Notes under the pieces: generated by a model | What the model was told of the DNA's origin: nothing | The model's input: only the letters and a program-made list of their open reading frames with translations | Databases searched by the model: none | NCBI GenBank assembly: GCA_950295325.1 | Contig: OX485806.1 | Span: 47,177,169-47,241,168, forward strand | Reading direction: 5' to 3' | DNA: 64,000 nucleotides | Origin: Polytrichum commune | Lineage: Eukaryota; Streptophyta; Polytrichopsida; Polytrichales; Polytrichaceae | Translations under genes and position numbers: made by a program | In this document: one piece after another, positions 1 to 10,968 of the stretch | Layout of the letters: the number at the start of each line of letters is the position of its first letter | Position numbering within the stretch: the stretch's first letter is position 1

Positions 1-370
1 AAGCTGCTCAAAGACTTGGTGGCAAGGCTCATCCTACTCTTGGGATAGCCATTTCTTGCACAAGTTGGACAAGGTGGGACAACCATCGAAGGCCTCACTC
101 CAAAGTTCATGTCCAAATTTGCGGGTCCGTTTTCGATTGTGGAACGAGTGTTCAAGGACGTGTATAAGTTGGACTTACCGCCCGAGATCAAAGTGCATCC
201 GACATTCCATGTCTCACTACTAAAGCCATTCAAGGAAGACACCTTGTGGCCCAATCGCAAACAAGTGATTAGGCCACCTCCCGACCTTGTAGGAGATCAT
301 TTGGAATATGAGGTAGAGGGCATTATCAAGTGTAGGAACCACAAGCGCAAAGGAAAGGAATACTTCCTCA
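1..370 (+). pseudogene. Chromodomain-type Ty3/Gypsy integrase C-terminal remnant
   Basis: This is the fossil 3' end of a pol gene. The translation from about 100 carries a GPF-type integrase C-terminal module (KFAGPFSIVERVFKDVYKLD), then VHPTFHVSLLKPF and an acidic/aromatic stretch (EYEVEGIIKCRNHKRKGKEY) resembling the start of a chromodomain. That order is the known layout of plant chromoviruses. The coding sequence runs directly into a 5'-truncated LTR, so this is the broken end of one element whose remainder lies left of the window. Family assignment rests on these motifs only. Confidence 0.7.
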
Positions 371-807
371 ATACTTGCCCGAATGAGGCAAGTGAGGGGT
401 CCATCGGCATCTACGCAAAGAGTAGGTGACGATATAGTGGTCGCTTGAGAGCATAAGACATCATATGTCAAAGTTATGGTGGTTTGAAGCTGCTGGGAGG
501 TTCTAGCCCCAGCAGCTAAGGGAAAATGTCTATTTGGCCCCAACCCTTGTAGAGAGACAAAAGGATACTTGAAGGTGGGGTAGGGGCCCCGCCCAAAGTC
601 CTAGAGGCTTATATGGATGAGGCGGCTTAGTCGACCGACCCCCCCGGAGCATACTTGGCAATATTCTCCGGGTAGTTGTAGTGTTGTTTTGGCAACACGA
701 TGATCAACTCAAGAGTGGACTTCCATGAATGGAAGTCCACCTTAGCCATTGGCTACCTACTAAGGGGAGAGTCTCGAATGCATCTGTAGGAGGGTTTGGT
801 GACCAAG

Positions 808-2835
808 TGTGAGCCAAAAATGGTGCCCACATGTGTTCTTAAGCCTTTTGAGGCCATTAGAAGTTAGGTTTTAATGTTTATTGATTATTCATAAAAATAT
901 AAAAATAGTGAAGTTTGAAGGAAGTTATGTTTAAGCATTAGGCTTGTGTGGAGTGGATTGATTAGAAAATTAGTAGTGTAAGGAAGCTCCTTAGTTGGTG
1001 AGCGTAGTAGGTGGAGAACCAAGGGTAGTTCCTTGAGTTAAATATTTGAATTAGGATCTATGTTGTTCATTTGAGGAAAAATGCTTAAAAGATAGGATAA
1101 GAGCCTACAAAATAGGGAAGGAATTACGAAGGCTTATCTTGAGCCTTGAGAGCGCTCACCCCCTCAATTCACTATATAAACCCTCATTCTTCATTTTCTC
1201 TTCGTCTTTCCTTCGTGCTCCTTGGCACCCCATGTGTTATAAGTGTGGGTGTGTGGGAAATAAGATAGGAGCACAGGTGTGTGCATGGTTTTATGGTGAA
1301 GAGCCAAGAGTAGTTAGCCTTGAAGTGGGCTTGACCTCTTGTTAGGAGTAGCTTGGGTTTGAAGAATTTAGAATTTAATTTATAGTCTTCAAATTGTAGT
1401 ATTGGAATTTATATTATCTGGACTTATAATTATTTGGACTTACAAGGTTACATTCATGAAATGTTGGAGCATTTAGTATTGTTGGAAATTGCAAATTTAC
1501 ATTTACATTGGAGCAATTAGTTTTGTTGGTAAATGGTTAGTCGAGGGCCGGATGGTATTATCCAAAGACTGCTGGAACCAAGTTACAGAGTTGCTGGACC
1601 GAAAGGGGTCAGTTGGACGAAGGCTGGTCGGCTGGTTGAGCTAGCCTTTTAGATTAGCTAGAGCTGGTTCAGTTAATATGGGGGGTAAAGTTGATTAAGC
1701 TATTAAGCTGGGCAGCTGATGAAGATAGTCTGCGGGTTTAGCTAGGTCTGGTTAAGTTAATTTGTGGGTAAAGTTGATTAAGCTATTAAGCTGGGCAGCT
1801 AATTAAAATAGTCTGCTGGGTTAGGCTGGTCGGCTGGTTAAGCTAGCCTCTTAGATTAGCTAGTTCTGGTTGAGTTAATCTGTTGGGTAAAGTTGATTAA
1901 GTTATTAAGCTGGGCAGCTAATTAAAATAGTCTGCTGGGCTAGGCTGGTCGGCTGGTTAAGCTAGCCTCTTAGACTAGCTAGGGCTGGTTAAGTTAATCT
2001 GTTGGGTAAAGTTGATTAAGCTATTAAGCCGGGCAGGTAATTAAAATAGTCTGCTGGGTTAGGTTGGTCGGCTGGTTGAGCTAACCTCTTAGATTAGCTA
2101 GGGCTGGTTGAGTTATCCTGTTGGTTTAAGTTGAGTAACTACTAAGCTGGGCCGCTGATTAAGACAACCTGCTGGGTTAGGCTAGTCAACTGATTAAGCT
2201 AAGTCTGCGGGGTTAACTGGGGCTGGATAAGCTAACCCATTGGGTTAAGCTAAGGCTGGTTAAGTTCAGCTGATGGGTTAAGTTGATTAGAGCAATTGAG
2301 CTAGGGTCAATCAACTGGGTTAAGTAGTTAGTTAGTTAGGCTAGATAACTAGAAGATAGGTTAGGCTAGTGGGGTTAGAAACTGCATTAATGAGTAAAGT
2401 TTAGAAGTATATGTAAGGGATTTGTTGAATAGGAGGCAATGATAAGTATATAAGTGTTTTTTAACACTTGTACTAAAGCTTATATGCCTCATGGCATCAA
2501 CATGTCACAACCTCAATGAGGTGTCATGCACTAGTGAGGAATCAACAGCTAGGACGAGAGTTCTTACGAGGTAAATCCTTGAAAGCGTGCGTGGCCAAGG
2601 CGGCAGGGTGGACTTTGGAGAAAACCAAGGATATAACCTTGCCCGAGGTTTAAGCTATTAAAATGACATGACTGGGATTAAGTTGGAAGTTCACCAAGGA
2701 TTGTGTGTTTTAAGTATGTTCCAGTTAGGTATTGGAATTACACATTGAACTATCGAGGAGGGAGTTGTTACGTGTCAGTCTAAAATTCCACACTCGGGCT
2801 AGGACGAAATCAAGGGTGATGGTCTTTGGGTGACA
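808..2835 (+). mobile_element. Solo LTR of family 'LTR2', nested in LTR1, with target duplication
   Basis: The unit begins TGTGAGCCAAAAATGGTGCC and ends TTTGGGTGACA, so it has TG..CA ends. It is flanked by the perfect 5-bp duplication CCAAG at 803-807 and 2836-2840. The LTR1 sequence resumes exactly after it. No coding region lies inside. The family is the same as the 3' LTR at 10969-12704 and the copies at 8357-9755 and 54862-57530. A TATA-like CACTATATAAACCCTC lies near 1168. Its length is inflated by an internal minisatellite. Confidence 0.88.
1600..2340 (+). repeat. Minisatellite of about 119 bp inside the solo LTR2
   Basis: The phrase GGCTGGTCGGCTGGTTRAGC recurs near 1622, 1823, 1942 and 2061, with spacing of 119 between the last three. 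The same units carry AAGTTGATTAAGCTATTAAG and GGGCAGCTAATTAAAATAG. The first interval contains a shortened unit, and degenerate units continue to about 2340. The reverse copy at 8357-9755 has only a short, decayed version of this block, so the array expanded in this copy or contracted in the other. Confidence 0.8.
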
Positions 2836-2971
2836 CCAAGCCATGAGCTTGAAGGTCCGCGGTTTTGGGAGCTAACCATGCATGTGCGTGGGATGTGCAT
2901 GTGCTCGTGGCACTTGCTAGGTTGGAAAGGCGGTCAAGCAAAGTGAAGGAAAACTAGCAAGGGTTGCGACA

Positions 2972-4714
2972 TTAGTAGTGGGGTCGACTTGGTTAAGCGC
3001 ATGCAACCTGGTGGGGATGTCGAGCATGCTTGGATAATGTCTGACCATGTCAAACGCGTCGCCAAGTGGACCACCATGGGCTGCCACGTATACGACGGAA
3101 CCTACCAGCGCATCATGACCATCGCTTGCTGCGACTTCCAATCTGAGGACAAGGATGCTCAAGTTTTTTTCTAGCAGAACCTCTACGAAGTCATTGCCCG
3201 GCACGGTATCCCACATCCAAACTTCATAGGCTTCATGGCAGACAGTGCCCAAGCCAATTGGAACATTGTGTGCATTGTGTATGGTTCAAGAGATCCTAAA
3301 GTTCTAATGGAGGGCTGTGAGCGCACTTGTTTTTTTCACTGGAAACAATCGCTCAAGAAACATACGAAATCGTATATAAAGCATGAGTTACAAGACCAAC
3401 ATAGACACCTTTGCCTTCAACATCGGAATGCGTCGTCTTTGGAAGAGGCGGAGACTAGGTACCTAGCTATCAAGGCTTGGTGGGCGTCGTCGAATTATAC
3501 AAGTGAGGACGGTATCAAGCACCTCCAGCTATGGCTTGTTTTGTGGCACTCCCGCTACCTTCAATGGGGTGGTTTCATGGAACTGGTACATCTCCCTTAT
3601 GATTCATTATTGTTTTTTCCTAGATTTAGTTTCCTCTCTATGTCCTCCCTCTAATACTTCATTTCTCCAATCAGGAAAAGGTATTGACCCAATACCAGTT
3701 GGCCGAGATGCCGTCGTGCAATCTTGCGGAGTCCGTCCACAACAAGTGGCTTCAAACCTCCGGCAACAAGGGTGTAGATCTATACGTGGCTACAGTGGAC
3801 GACTACATTCGCATTTTCTTACAAGTTGTTGCATACTACTGAATCCTTAAAGGTGGAGTTGGCGGTGATGGTCCAAGCAAAGAAGAACTGAAGCTCAGGG
3901 GAGCTCAACGTCGAGCTCAACGTACTGGCGACCCCACAATGTTGCAGAAGGTCTTGCTTGATATGCCCGGTGGGGAAGAGTTTTGCACTTGCGATCCACA
4001 CCTTGAGGGCACCAAGGTGTTTGGATCGCAGAAGCGAAGACCAGACACTCCAATTGGTGATGATGGCGAGACCCACCGCCCCGATACCGTCAACTTCTCT
4101 CGCCCTCCAACCGCTAAGCGAGTCACTCGATCTCAACCAATACCACTACCTACTATCATTGAGGAGTCTTCCCCGTCTGTACAAGAGGTTCAAGTGCCTT
4201 CTCCAGCAAGAATTGGTTTCCATCGTGTCACCGCCGTACAAGAAACCAAAGTAGATGTCTCTCTTTGGCATATTGCCCGCATACCCCATACCTCAGGGAT
4301 GTTTTGTTGGGCTAATCATGCTGGCATAAAGAAGAAGTGCACCGCAAGAATCATCACCAATAATAAGAGCGTCCCTGTACCGACCTACACCGGTATGTGG
4401 CATCATTACACACTCCAAGCGGAGAAGCGCATGGACTTCGTCTTTTGCCCAGACGACATCGAGCGTTGTGTAAAGGGCCCTCGTCGGAAATGGATCATGC
4501 CGTTCTTTGCTGATGATCATGAAACCTCATATTCCCCCAATCTGGCCTGTCAAGATTGATACCAACCTCACCCGTTCGGAGATCTTCGTGCTTGAGAACG
4601 CAGGTTTTCGACTCCCACCAAAGGAACGCATCACACCACCTCGACTCTTCACCAACTCCTCTCCCCCATTGGATATGTTTGGAATGCGTATTCCAGAACA
4701 CCCAAACTTCATCC
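2972..4714 (+). pseudogene. MULE-like transposase remnant
   Basis: A decayed plant transposase-like gene with its 5' end removed at the LTR1 boundary. Recognisable parts in order: WTTMGCHVYDGTYQRIMTIA (about 3067), CCDFQSEDKDAQ (3127), FIGFMADSAQANWNIVCIVY (3222), CFFHWKQSLKKH (3330), ETRYLAIKAWW (3452), EMPSCNLAESVHNKWLQ (3714), and a C-terminal part with VPTYTGMWHHY and DDIERCVKGPRRKW (4378-4495), then PPIWPVKIDTNLTRSE (about 4534). The pattern D..., later D(SAQANW), then CxxHW fits the DDE core of Mutator-like transposases. The frame is lost several times (stop near 3172, shifts between 3500 and 3950, and again near 4500), so it is dead. Two other fragments of the same gene lie at 13616-13885 and 17706-17835. 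The superfamily call is inference. Confidence 0.55.
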
Positions 4715-4717
4715 CTC

Positions 4718-5600
4718 CGATATGGAGAGGAAGGAGTTCCATCATTTTTGTGGAAGATGGCATGCACAAGGTCAATGTTGGTCCGAGGGACAAGGTTATA
4801 GTTGTAGCAATTGTGGGGGAAACCATCCTTCGGACGAGTGTCGTCAACCGGATAAGATCATTAGCATGCCCAACCCGGTAGCCAATCCACAACAACAAGC
4901 TAGAGACAATATGAGGGGAGCGAGGCCACAAGGTGGACCACCGACTGAGCTTAGGCCACCGAATTTGTATTATGACCATGGGAATGCAAGACAAACTTTT
5001 CATCCTCCGGCGGGATTGCAAACAACGAATGGGTACATTCCAATCCAGAATAGGCAAGGGATCCCACAGAATTTCAACAATAGGAGGCAAGTTCCTCCCA
5101 CGGATCCGGGTTCGTCTAATTCTCAGGATGTCAGGTTCATAGAGGGTGTGGTGGAGTCACATCATGATGAGTCTATTCCTTTTCAAATGGGTGTTGGCGA
5201 GGAACAAAGTCAATGGCCTCCGCACACCAACGCTATCACCTATGAGTTGAGGAGTTTAGATGAGGAGGTCACTCATGAGGCACCGGCATTGGCGGTCACC
5301 ACTAGGGCTATGAGAGGAAGTCTTCCCCGGGAGGAAGAGGTGGAGTCACAAGAGGAGGATTCTTTGGGAGAGGCTCCTGAATTGTTAGACTTAGAGAAGG
5401 CAGCTAGGACAGCTAGAAGAGCCACTAAGGCATTAGACAGGGAGAATGTGATTTTTCAAGATAGGGAGAGGCCTAATGTTATTTATGATTTAGAGGGTAG
5501 TGAGATGGGAGAATGGGAAGGACCGGGAATTCCTTTGGATGAATTTGATGGTGTTGGCAATGCCAAGGCAAAGAAGCCTAATGGTTATGATTTATGAGCC
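4718..5600 (+). pseudogene. Gypsy gag C-terminal part with zinc knuckle
   Basis: Fossil part of the element at 4715-12704. The translation begins EFHHFCGRWHAQGQC and contains the CCHC knuckle CSNCGGNHPSDEC near 4805-4845. A proline/glutamine/asparagine-rich stretch and then an acidic linker (from about 5200) follow. The knuckle is the usual nucleic-acid-binding end of gag. The capsid portion is not present. Confidence 0.75.
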
Positions 5601-5639
5601 GATCTTAGCTCACTTAAGGCCGACATTACCTTGGGACAA

Positions 5640-6350
5640 TTGTTGGAGATATCACCTATGGCTCGTAAGACTCTCAAGGAAGGAATACCGGTGAATAGGA
5701 GGACTAGGAAAGTAAAGACTAGGATGGCCGCTAGGATTCAATTGCAAGGAGGAGGGCGTGATGTCAAGGCAATTGAAATTGAGGTGATGGTGGTGGACAA
5801 AGTAGTTCCGAATGTGTTAGTGGATGGAGGTAGTGGCCTAAACATCTTGTCGGAGCACACTATGAAGAGGTTGGGTCTTAGTTTTACGGGTCCATTACCT
5901 TTCATCATCAACATGGCGAATCAAACTCCGACCGTGCCTTTGGGAATGATTAAGGATTGTAGGATTAGCACCGGAGGCGAAGAATATGTGGTCACCTTTC
6001 ATGTCATCAAAATGCACTCCAACAAAGATACATTTCCAATTTTGTTAGGTAGGCCATGGTTGAGAATGTCGGATGCCATAGTAGAGTGGGGAGGGGCCAA
6101 ACCCTCCATTACTTATGGTCTTAAGGATAATAGGGTCAAGGTTTCCATAGGGTCATTAGGTGGTTTGGTGAGAAAAGAAATCACCTCATCCTCGGAGGAT
6201 GAAGTTGATGACAGAGAGGACGACAAGGATGGTGAGGCATTGGTAGGAGTGGTCCACTCGGATGGTCATTGGAAAGTCATAGATTCAGGATCGGGTGGTT
6301 TAGGTCTTAGTTTCTATCACTATGGGAATGATGGGGAGTAAGCACAATGG
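5640..6350 (+). pseudogene. Gypsy retropepsin-like protease region
   Basis: Fossil part of the same element. The core is VLVDGGSGLNILS near 5815-5855, followed by the hydrophobic PILLGRPWLRMSDAIVEWGG near 6033-6093. This is the arrangement seen in plant Gypsy aspartic proteases, with an active-site loop, a flap region, and an ILLGRPWL strand. An acidic linker leads to the reverse transcriptase. The segment 6248-6940 is matched by the copy at 63246-64000. Confidence 0.75.
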
Positions 6351-8340
6351 TTGAAAGATTATCCCGAGTCGGAGTTTGATGTGATGGTGACGTCTCACCA
6401 TGCATGTTTAAACGATGAAATTATTAGTTCGAGGGTTGAGGAATATTCCTTGTTGGAGCCATGTGAGGCGTTCACCGAGGAGGAGTGGATTTTAGGGGGA
6501 TTAACACCTTGGGTAGATGGTGTGGAGGAGAGTGACGTTAGAGTAGTACATGTAGATGGGACTCAGGATGAAGAGGTTATTGTGGAAGCTGCGAAGTTGG
6601 AGAAGCCCCTGCACTTCAAAACTACGTCGATAGGCATAATGGTTGGACAAGATATCAAGGATTATCCTAAGGTTCCTCCGGATTGGTATAGTAACAAGGA
6701 TGAGCAAACTCATGTGTCGGAAGTGGATTGGAAGTATGTGAATGTGACAACACGGGATGGGAAGGTTAGACAAATGAAGATGGGGTCTGAGTTGAAGGAG
6801 AAAGAAATCAAGGAATATAGAGAGTTGGTAGATGAATTTAGTGACATCTTTGCTTGGTCATATGATGAGCTTAAAGGAATTCCTAGAGAGATGGTGGAGC
6901 ATCGCATACATTTGATTCCGGGTGCTAGGCCAATGAGACAAAAATAGAGAAGAATGAACCCACAATTAAAATTATTGGTTAAGGCGGAATTAGAGAGATT
7001 GTTGAAAGCCAGGTTTATTAAGCCGGTGGAGATTACGGATTGGGTCTCTCCGATGGTCTTGATGAAGAAAAAGAATGGAAAGTTGAGGGTGTGTGTGGAT
7101 TATAGGAAACTAAATGTTTGCACACAAAAAGATCATTTTGCTCTACCATTCATCACTCTCCTTCTAGAGGAGGTAGGAGGGCATACTTGCTATACATTCA
7201 TGGATGGCTATGCAGGTTATAACCAAATTGCCATAGCGTTACAAGATGTTCATAAAACGGCCTTTATTACTCCGCGGGGCACGTTTGTGTGGGTGGTCAT
7301 GCCATTGGGTTTGTGTAACGCTCCGGCCACGTTTAAGAGGTTCATCATGTACATCTTCACCGAATTGCTATACAAATTCATGACAGTCTTCATCGATAAT
7401 TTTAGCACTCAGTTAGATTCTAGTCAACATATAGGATGTGTGCGAGAGACTTTGGTTAGGTGTAAACAGATGCAGTTGGCTTTGAACCCGGACAAGACAT
7501 TCTTGGGTGTTCACAAGGGAGTCCTATTGGGTTATGTAGTGAGTGAAAAGGGGAGAGAACAGGATCCCGACAAGATCGCGGTAATTGATGGATTGCCTAC
7601 TTCCACTAACGCTAAGGGTATAGCCAAGTTGTTAGGACATGTTGGTTTGTATAGAAAGTTAATTCCTAATTTTTCTAAAATAACCATTCTTATTACTCAG
7701 TTGCTTAGGAAGGATTGTAGGTTTGAGTGGACAGAGGCTTGCCAAAGGGCATTCGAGGAATTGAGGAATAAATTGAGCACCTATCCGGTGTTGGTGCCAC
7801 CGGACTGGGAAAAACCTTTTCATGTGTTTTGTGATCCTAGCTAAGTAGCTGTAGGTGTTGCATTATGTCAAGTGACGGGAGAAAATGATAAGGATCAACA
7901 TGTGGCCTATGCGAGCCGACAGTTGACACCGGCAAAGAGAAACTATTCTACCACGGAGAGAGAGTGTTTGGCCATGGTCTTCTCGGTCAAGAAATTTTGT
8001 CATTACGTTATGTGTAATCCAATAGTTTTCTTTGTCGATCACATGGCGATCAAGTTCTTGGTCAACAAGGCGGAGCTGAGTGGTAGGTTGGCTAGATGGG
8101 TGCTACTCTTAGAGGAGTTCGACTACACGGTTGACTATAAATCTGGTCGTATGCACATGCAAGCCGACCATTTATCAAGGTTGTCTAATGAGGTGGGCGA
8201 CAGTCCGGTGGACGACAGTTTGAGGGACGACAATCTTTTCTTGGTGACAGCTAGAGCGGATTGGTACTTGGGCATCGTGGAGTTCCTCACGACTCAACAG
8301 TTGATGGTTGATCGAACAAAAAAGGAAAGGAGAAATGTTA
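6351..8340 (+). pseudogene. Gypsy reverse transcriptase and RNase H region
   Basis: Fossil part of the same element. The linker (WLKDYPESEFDVMVTSHH, shared with the right-edge copy) leads into IFAWSYDELKGIPREMVEH, then the RT fingers and palm (WVSPMVLMKKKNGKLRVCVD about 7038, YAGYNQIAIALQDVHKTAFI about 7210, MPLGLCNAPATFKRF about 7300). RNase H follows (YASRQLTPAKRNYSTTEREC about 7908, ADHLSRL about 8163). The frame is broken in places and then interrupted by the solo LTR at 8357. Confidence 0.85.
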
Positions 8341-8356
8341 GAGTTAATAGTCGGCA

Positions 8357-9755
8357 TGTGAGGCCAAACCTACCACCCTTAAGCGTCCTAGTCCGGGTAA
8401 TAGGTTTGGAGATCACATGTGTAACATAATAACTTGTGATAACATGGGATGTACGTTCTACCTTGATGAGTTTTTAACTTAATTCAAATCATGACATTTT
8501 ATTAGTGTGAACCTCATGCATAGACACATCCTTGGCTTTTTCCAGAGTCCATCCCACTGCCTTTGCCACGCATGCCTTTAATGATTTCTCCCTTGCAACT
8601 TTGATTCTGGCTGTCGATTCTTTACTGGTGCATGACACCTTGCTGAGGCTATGATGTGTTGATTCCATGAGGCATATAAGTTTTAATACAAGTGTTGAAA
8701 AACACTTATATAACTTAACATTACCTCCTCTTCCACAAGTCCCTCACAAATCCTTCCCAACTTCATCTCATAGTGCAACCACTAAACCAACTAGCCTAAC
8801 CCTCTAGCCTAACTAATTAGTCTAATTAACCATCTTCACTAACTAGTAATAATTTAGCTTGTCGATCTAGCTTAGACTCGGGAGTGCACAACTAGTTGGA
8901 ACTAGATTCCTCCTTAACCCATTCGCTAAATCTAACTGGCTTTACTTAACCCAGCCGCTAGGCCTAACTAGCCTCCCTCTTCAACCGAGCCGCTAAGCCT
9001 AACTGCCTCCAACTTCAAACCAGCAACTAAGCCGACTGCCTCCAACTTCAAACCAACAGCTAGCCTAAGTGGCCTCCGCCTTAAAGCCTACAAGGTTGAA
9101 TGCTTTAAATTTAACATGAATCTAGATGCTACAATTCTAAACGTCATAATTCTAAACACTATAAATTTAAATGATATAAGTCTAAATTCTATAAGTTGAA
9201 CACAACGAGCTAAGCTCTAAATGCCTCAAACCCAAGATCACTCCTAACAAGTGTCAACTAACTTCAAGGCTAATTAGTCTTGGTTTTTCACCTTGAGACC
9301 TTGCACACACACGTGCTTCTTTCTTGCTTCCCACACACCCACACTCATAACATGTGGGATGCCAAGGAGCACAAAGGAAAAAAAAAAATGAGGATTATAT
9401 AGTGAGGTGAAAGGGAGTAGGTGAGCACCCCCAAGGCTCAAGATAAACCTTTTGATCATTTCCTATTTTGTAGGCTCTCATCTTATCATTTAAGCCTTCA
9501 ATTCTTAAACCAACAACATAGATCTTAATTCAAACATTTAACTCAAGGAGCCACCCTTGGTTCACCACATTATGCTCACCTAACTAAGGAACTTTTTTCA
9601 CACCGCTAAACTTCTAATCAACCTAAGGTCTAAACATAACTTCACTCAAGTCTCATTCTTTTTATATTTTTGTGAATAATCATAAAACATCAAAACATAA
9701 CTTCTAATAGTTTCATAGGGTTAAGAACACATGTGGGCACCATTTTCGGCTCACA
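8357..9755 (-). mobile_element. Solo LTR2, reverse orientation, nested in its own family
   Basis: Read on the minus strand it begins TGTGAGCCGAAAATGGTGCC (at 9755) and ends CGGACTAGGACGCTTAAGGG... at 8357, as in the copy at 808-2835. Flanks are CGGCA (8352-8356) and CGGAA (9756-9760), a 5-bp duplication with one mismatch. Integrase-coding sequence of the host Gypsy resumes right after it. At 1399 bp it is the shortest LTR2 here, because the internal minisatellite is nearly absent. TATA-like sequence and CATGTTATGAGTGTGGGTGT are shared with the 808 copy. Confidence 0.85.
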
Positions 9756-10915
9756 CGGAACTATATAGTGATAGGCCATAGACTATTTTGGAAAGGAATG
9801 GATGGAATCTTACGGCGATGTGTATCGGAGATCGAGGCCCCCTCTATGTTAGCTTCTTGTCATGATAGTGCTTGCGGTGGGCATTTCTCAGGATTGCTCA
9901 CTGGGCAAAAGGTACTTAGAGCATGTTACATTTGGCCTGACCTGTTCAAGGATGCTAAAGAATATGTTAGGAGGTGCGATGCTTGCCAGAGGTATGCAAG
10001 GAATGATCTCCGCATAGAGATGCCTCTTCACATATCCTTACCTCTAGTTTCCTTTGAGAAATGGGAAATTGACTATGTTGGTGAAGTTCATCCCCATTCT
10101 TCAAAAGGCATGGCTTACATCATAGTCGCCACCGAGTACTTAACTAAGTGGCCGAAAGCCAAGGCGGTCAAAACGAACACGGCCGCCAATGCTGCCACAT
10201 TCATGTATGAGAACATCATCTCAAGGTTCGGTTGTCCCAAAATTCTGGTTAGCGATAGGGCCACCCATTTCTTGAACAAGATGTTTAAAGAGCTCACAGC
10301 TAGATTTAGGATAGAAAATAGGAAAACAACTTCTTATCATCCTCAGACCAATGGTCAAAACGGAGCGTGTTAACGGGACCTTGGTGAGACCTTCGCAAGA
10401 CCGTGCTGGATTCGAAGAGAGATTGGGACGTCAAGTTAACAGCAGTATTGTGGGCTTATCGAACCACCTTCAAAGTGATGACACAAGCGACTCCATTATC
10501 CTTAGTGTACGAATTGGAGGCTACACTATCCATTGAATTTGAAGTCGAGTCTTTACGGGTTGCGGTCCAATCGCGTCTCACAGACTGTCAGTCATTGAGA
10601 AATAGACTGACAACTTTGGAGGAGCTTGACGAAAGGAGAAGGAAAGCAGCTCAACATATTGAGGCCATTCAGAGGCGAAGGAAGATCACCTTCGACAAGA
10701 GATACAAGAAACAAGCACTAAGGCCAGGTATGATGGTCATGATTTAGGATGCTAGGAAGTTTGACTTCCCGGGTAAGTTGGATGCATGCTGGTTGGGGCA
10801 TTACCTTGTTCGGGAGGCATTCCCGAACAACTCGTTGCAATTGGAGACATTAAATGGGGAGAGCTTTCCAACATGTCCTGCTGGCAGTCGGTGCAAGGAG
10901 TACAGGGCATAAGGG
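9756..10915 (+). pseudogene. Gypsy integrase region
   Basis: Fossil part of the element at 4715-12704. It has the zinc-binding HHCC module (SCHDSACGGHFSGLLTGQK near 9858 and CDACQRYARND near 9978). The catalytic core follows (KWEIDYVGEVHPHSSKGMAY near 10062, ILVSDRATHFLNKMF near 10243, TTSYHPQTNGQ near 10328). The C-terminal part has WAYRTTFKVMTQATP near 10453 and a basic coiled region. No chromodomain follows. The 3' LTR begins about 55 bases downstream. Several frame breaks are present. Confidence 0.8.
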
Positions 10916-10968
10916 ACACTTACCTTCAAGCAATAGATTCGAGATCCATCCCCTGATGGTTGCAATTA

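Larger units (their letters stand above)
371..2971 (+). mobile_element. LTR of family 'LTR1' (chromovirus), 5'-truncated, split by a nested LTR
   Basis: The parts 371-802 and 2841-2971 align with the complete copy at 15622-16595. Shared landmarks are the AGCAGCTAAgGGAAAATGTC stretch, the GTCCTAGAGGCTTATATGG stretch, the self-complementary GGACTTCCAT..ATGGAAGTCC, and the terminal GGGTTGCGACA. About the first 370 bases of the LTR are missing. The copy is interrupted by a solo LTR at 808-2835. It ends at 2971, beside a MULE-like transposase remnant in the same orientation. Confidence 0.75.
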
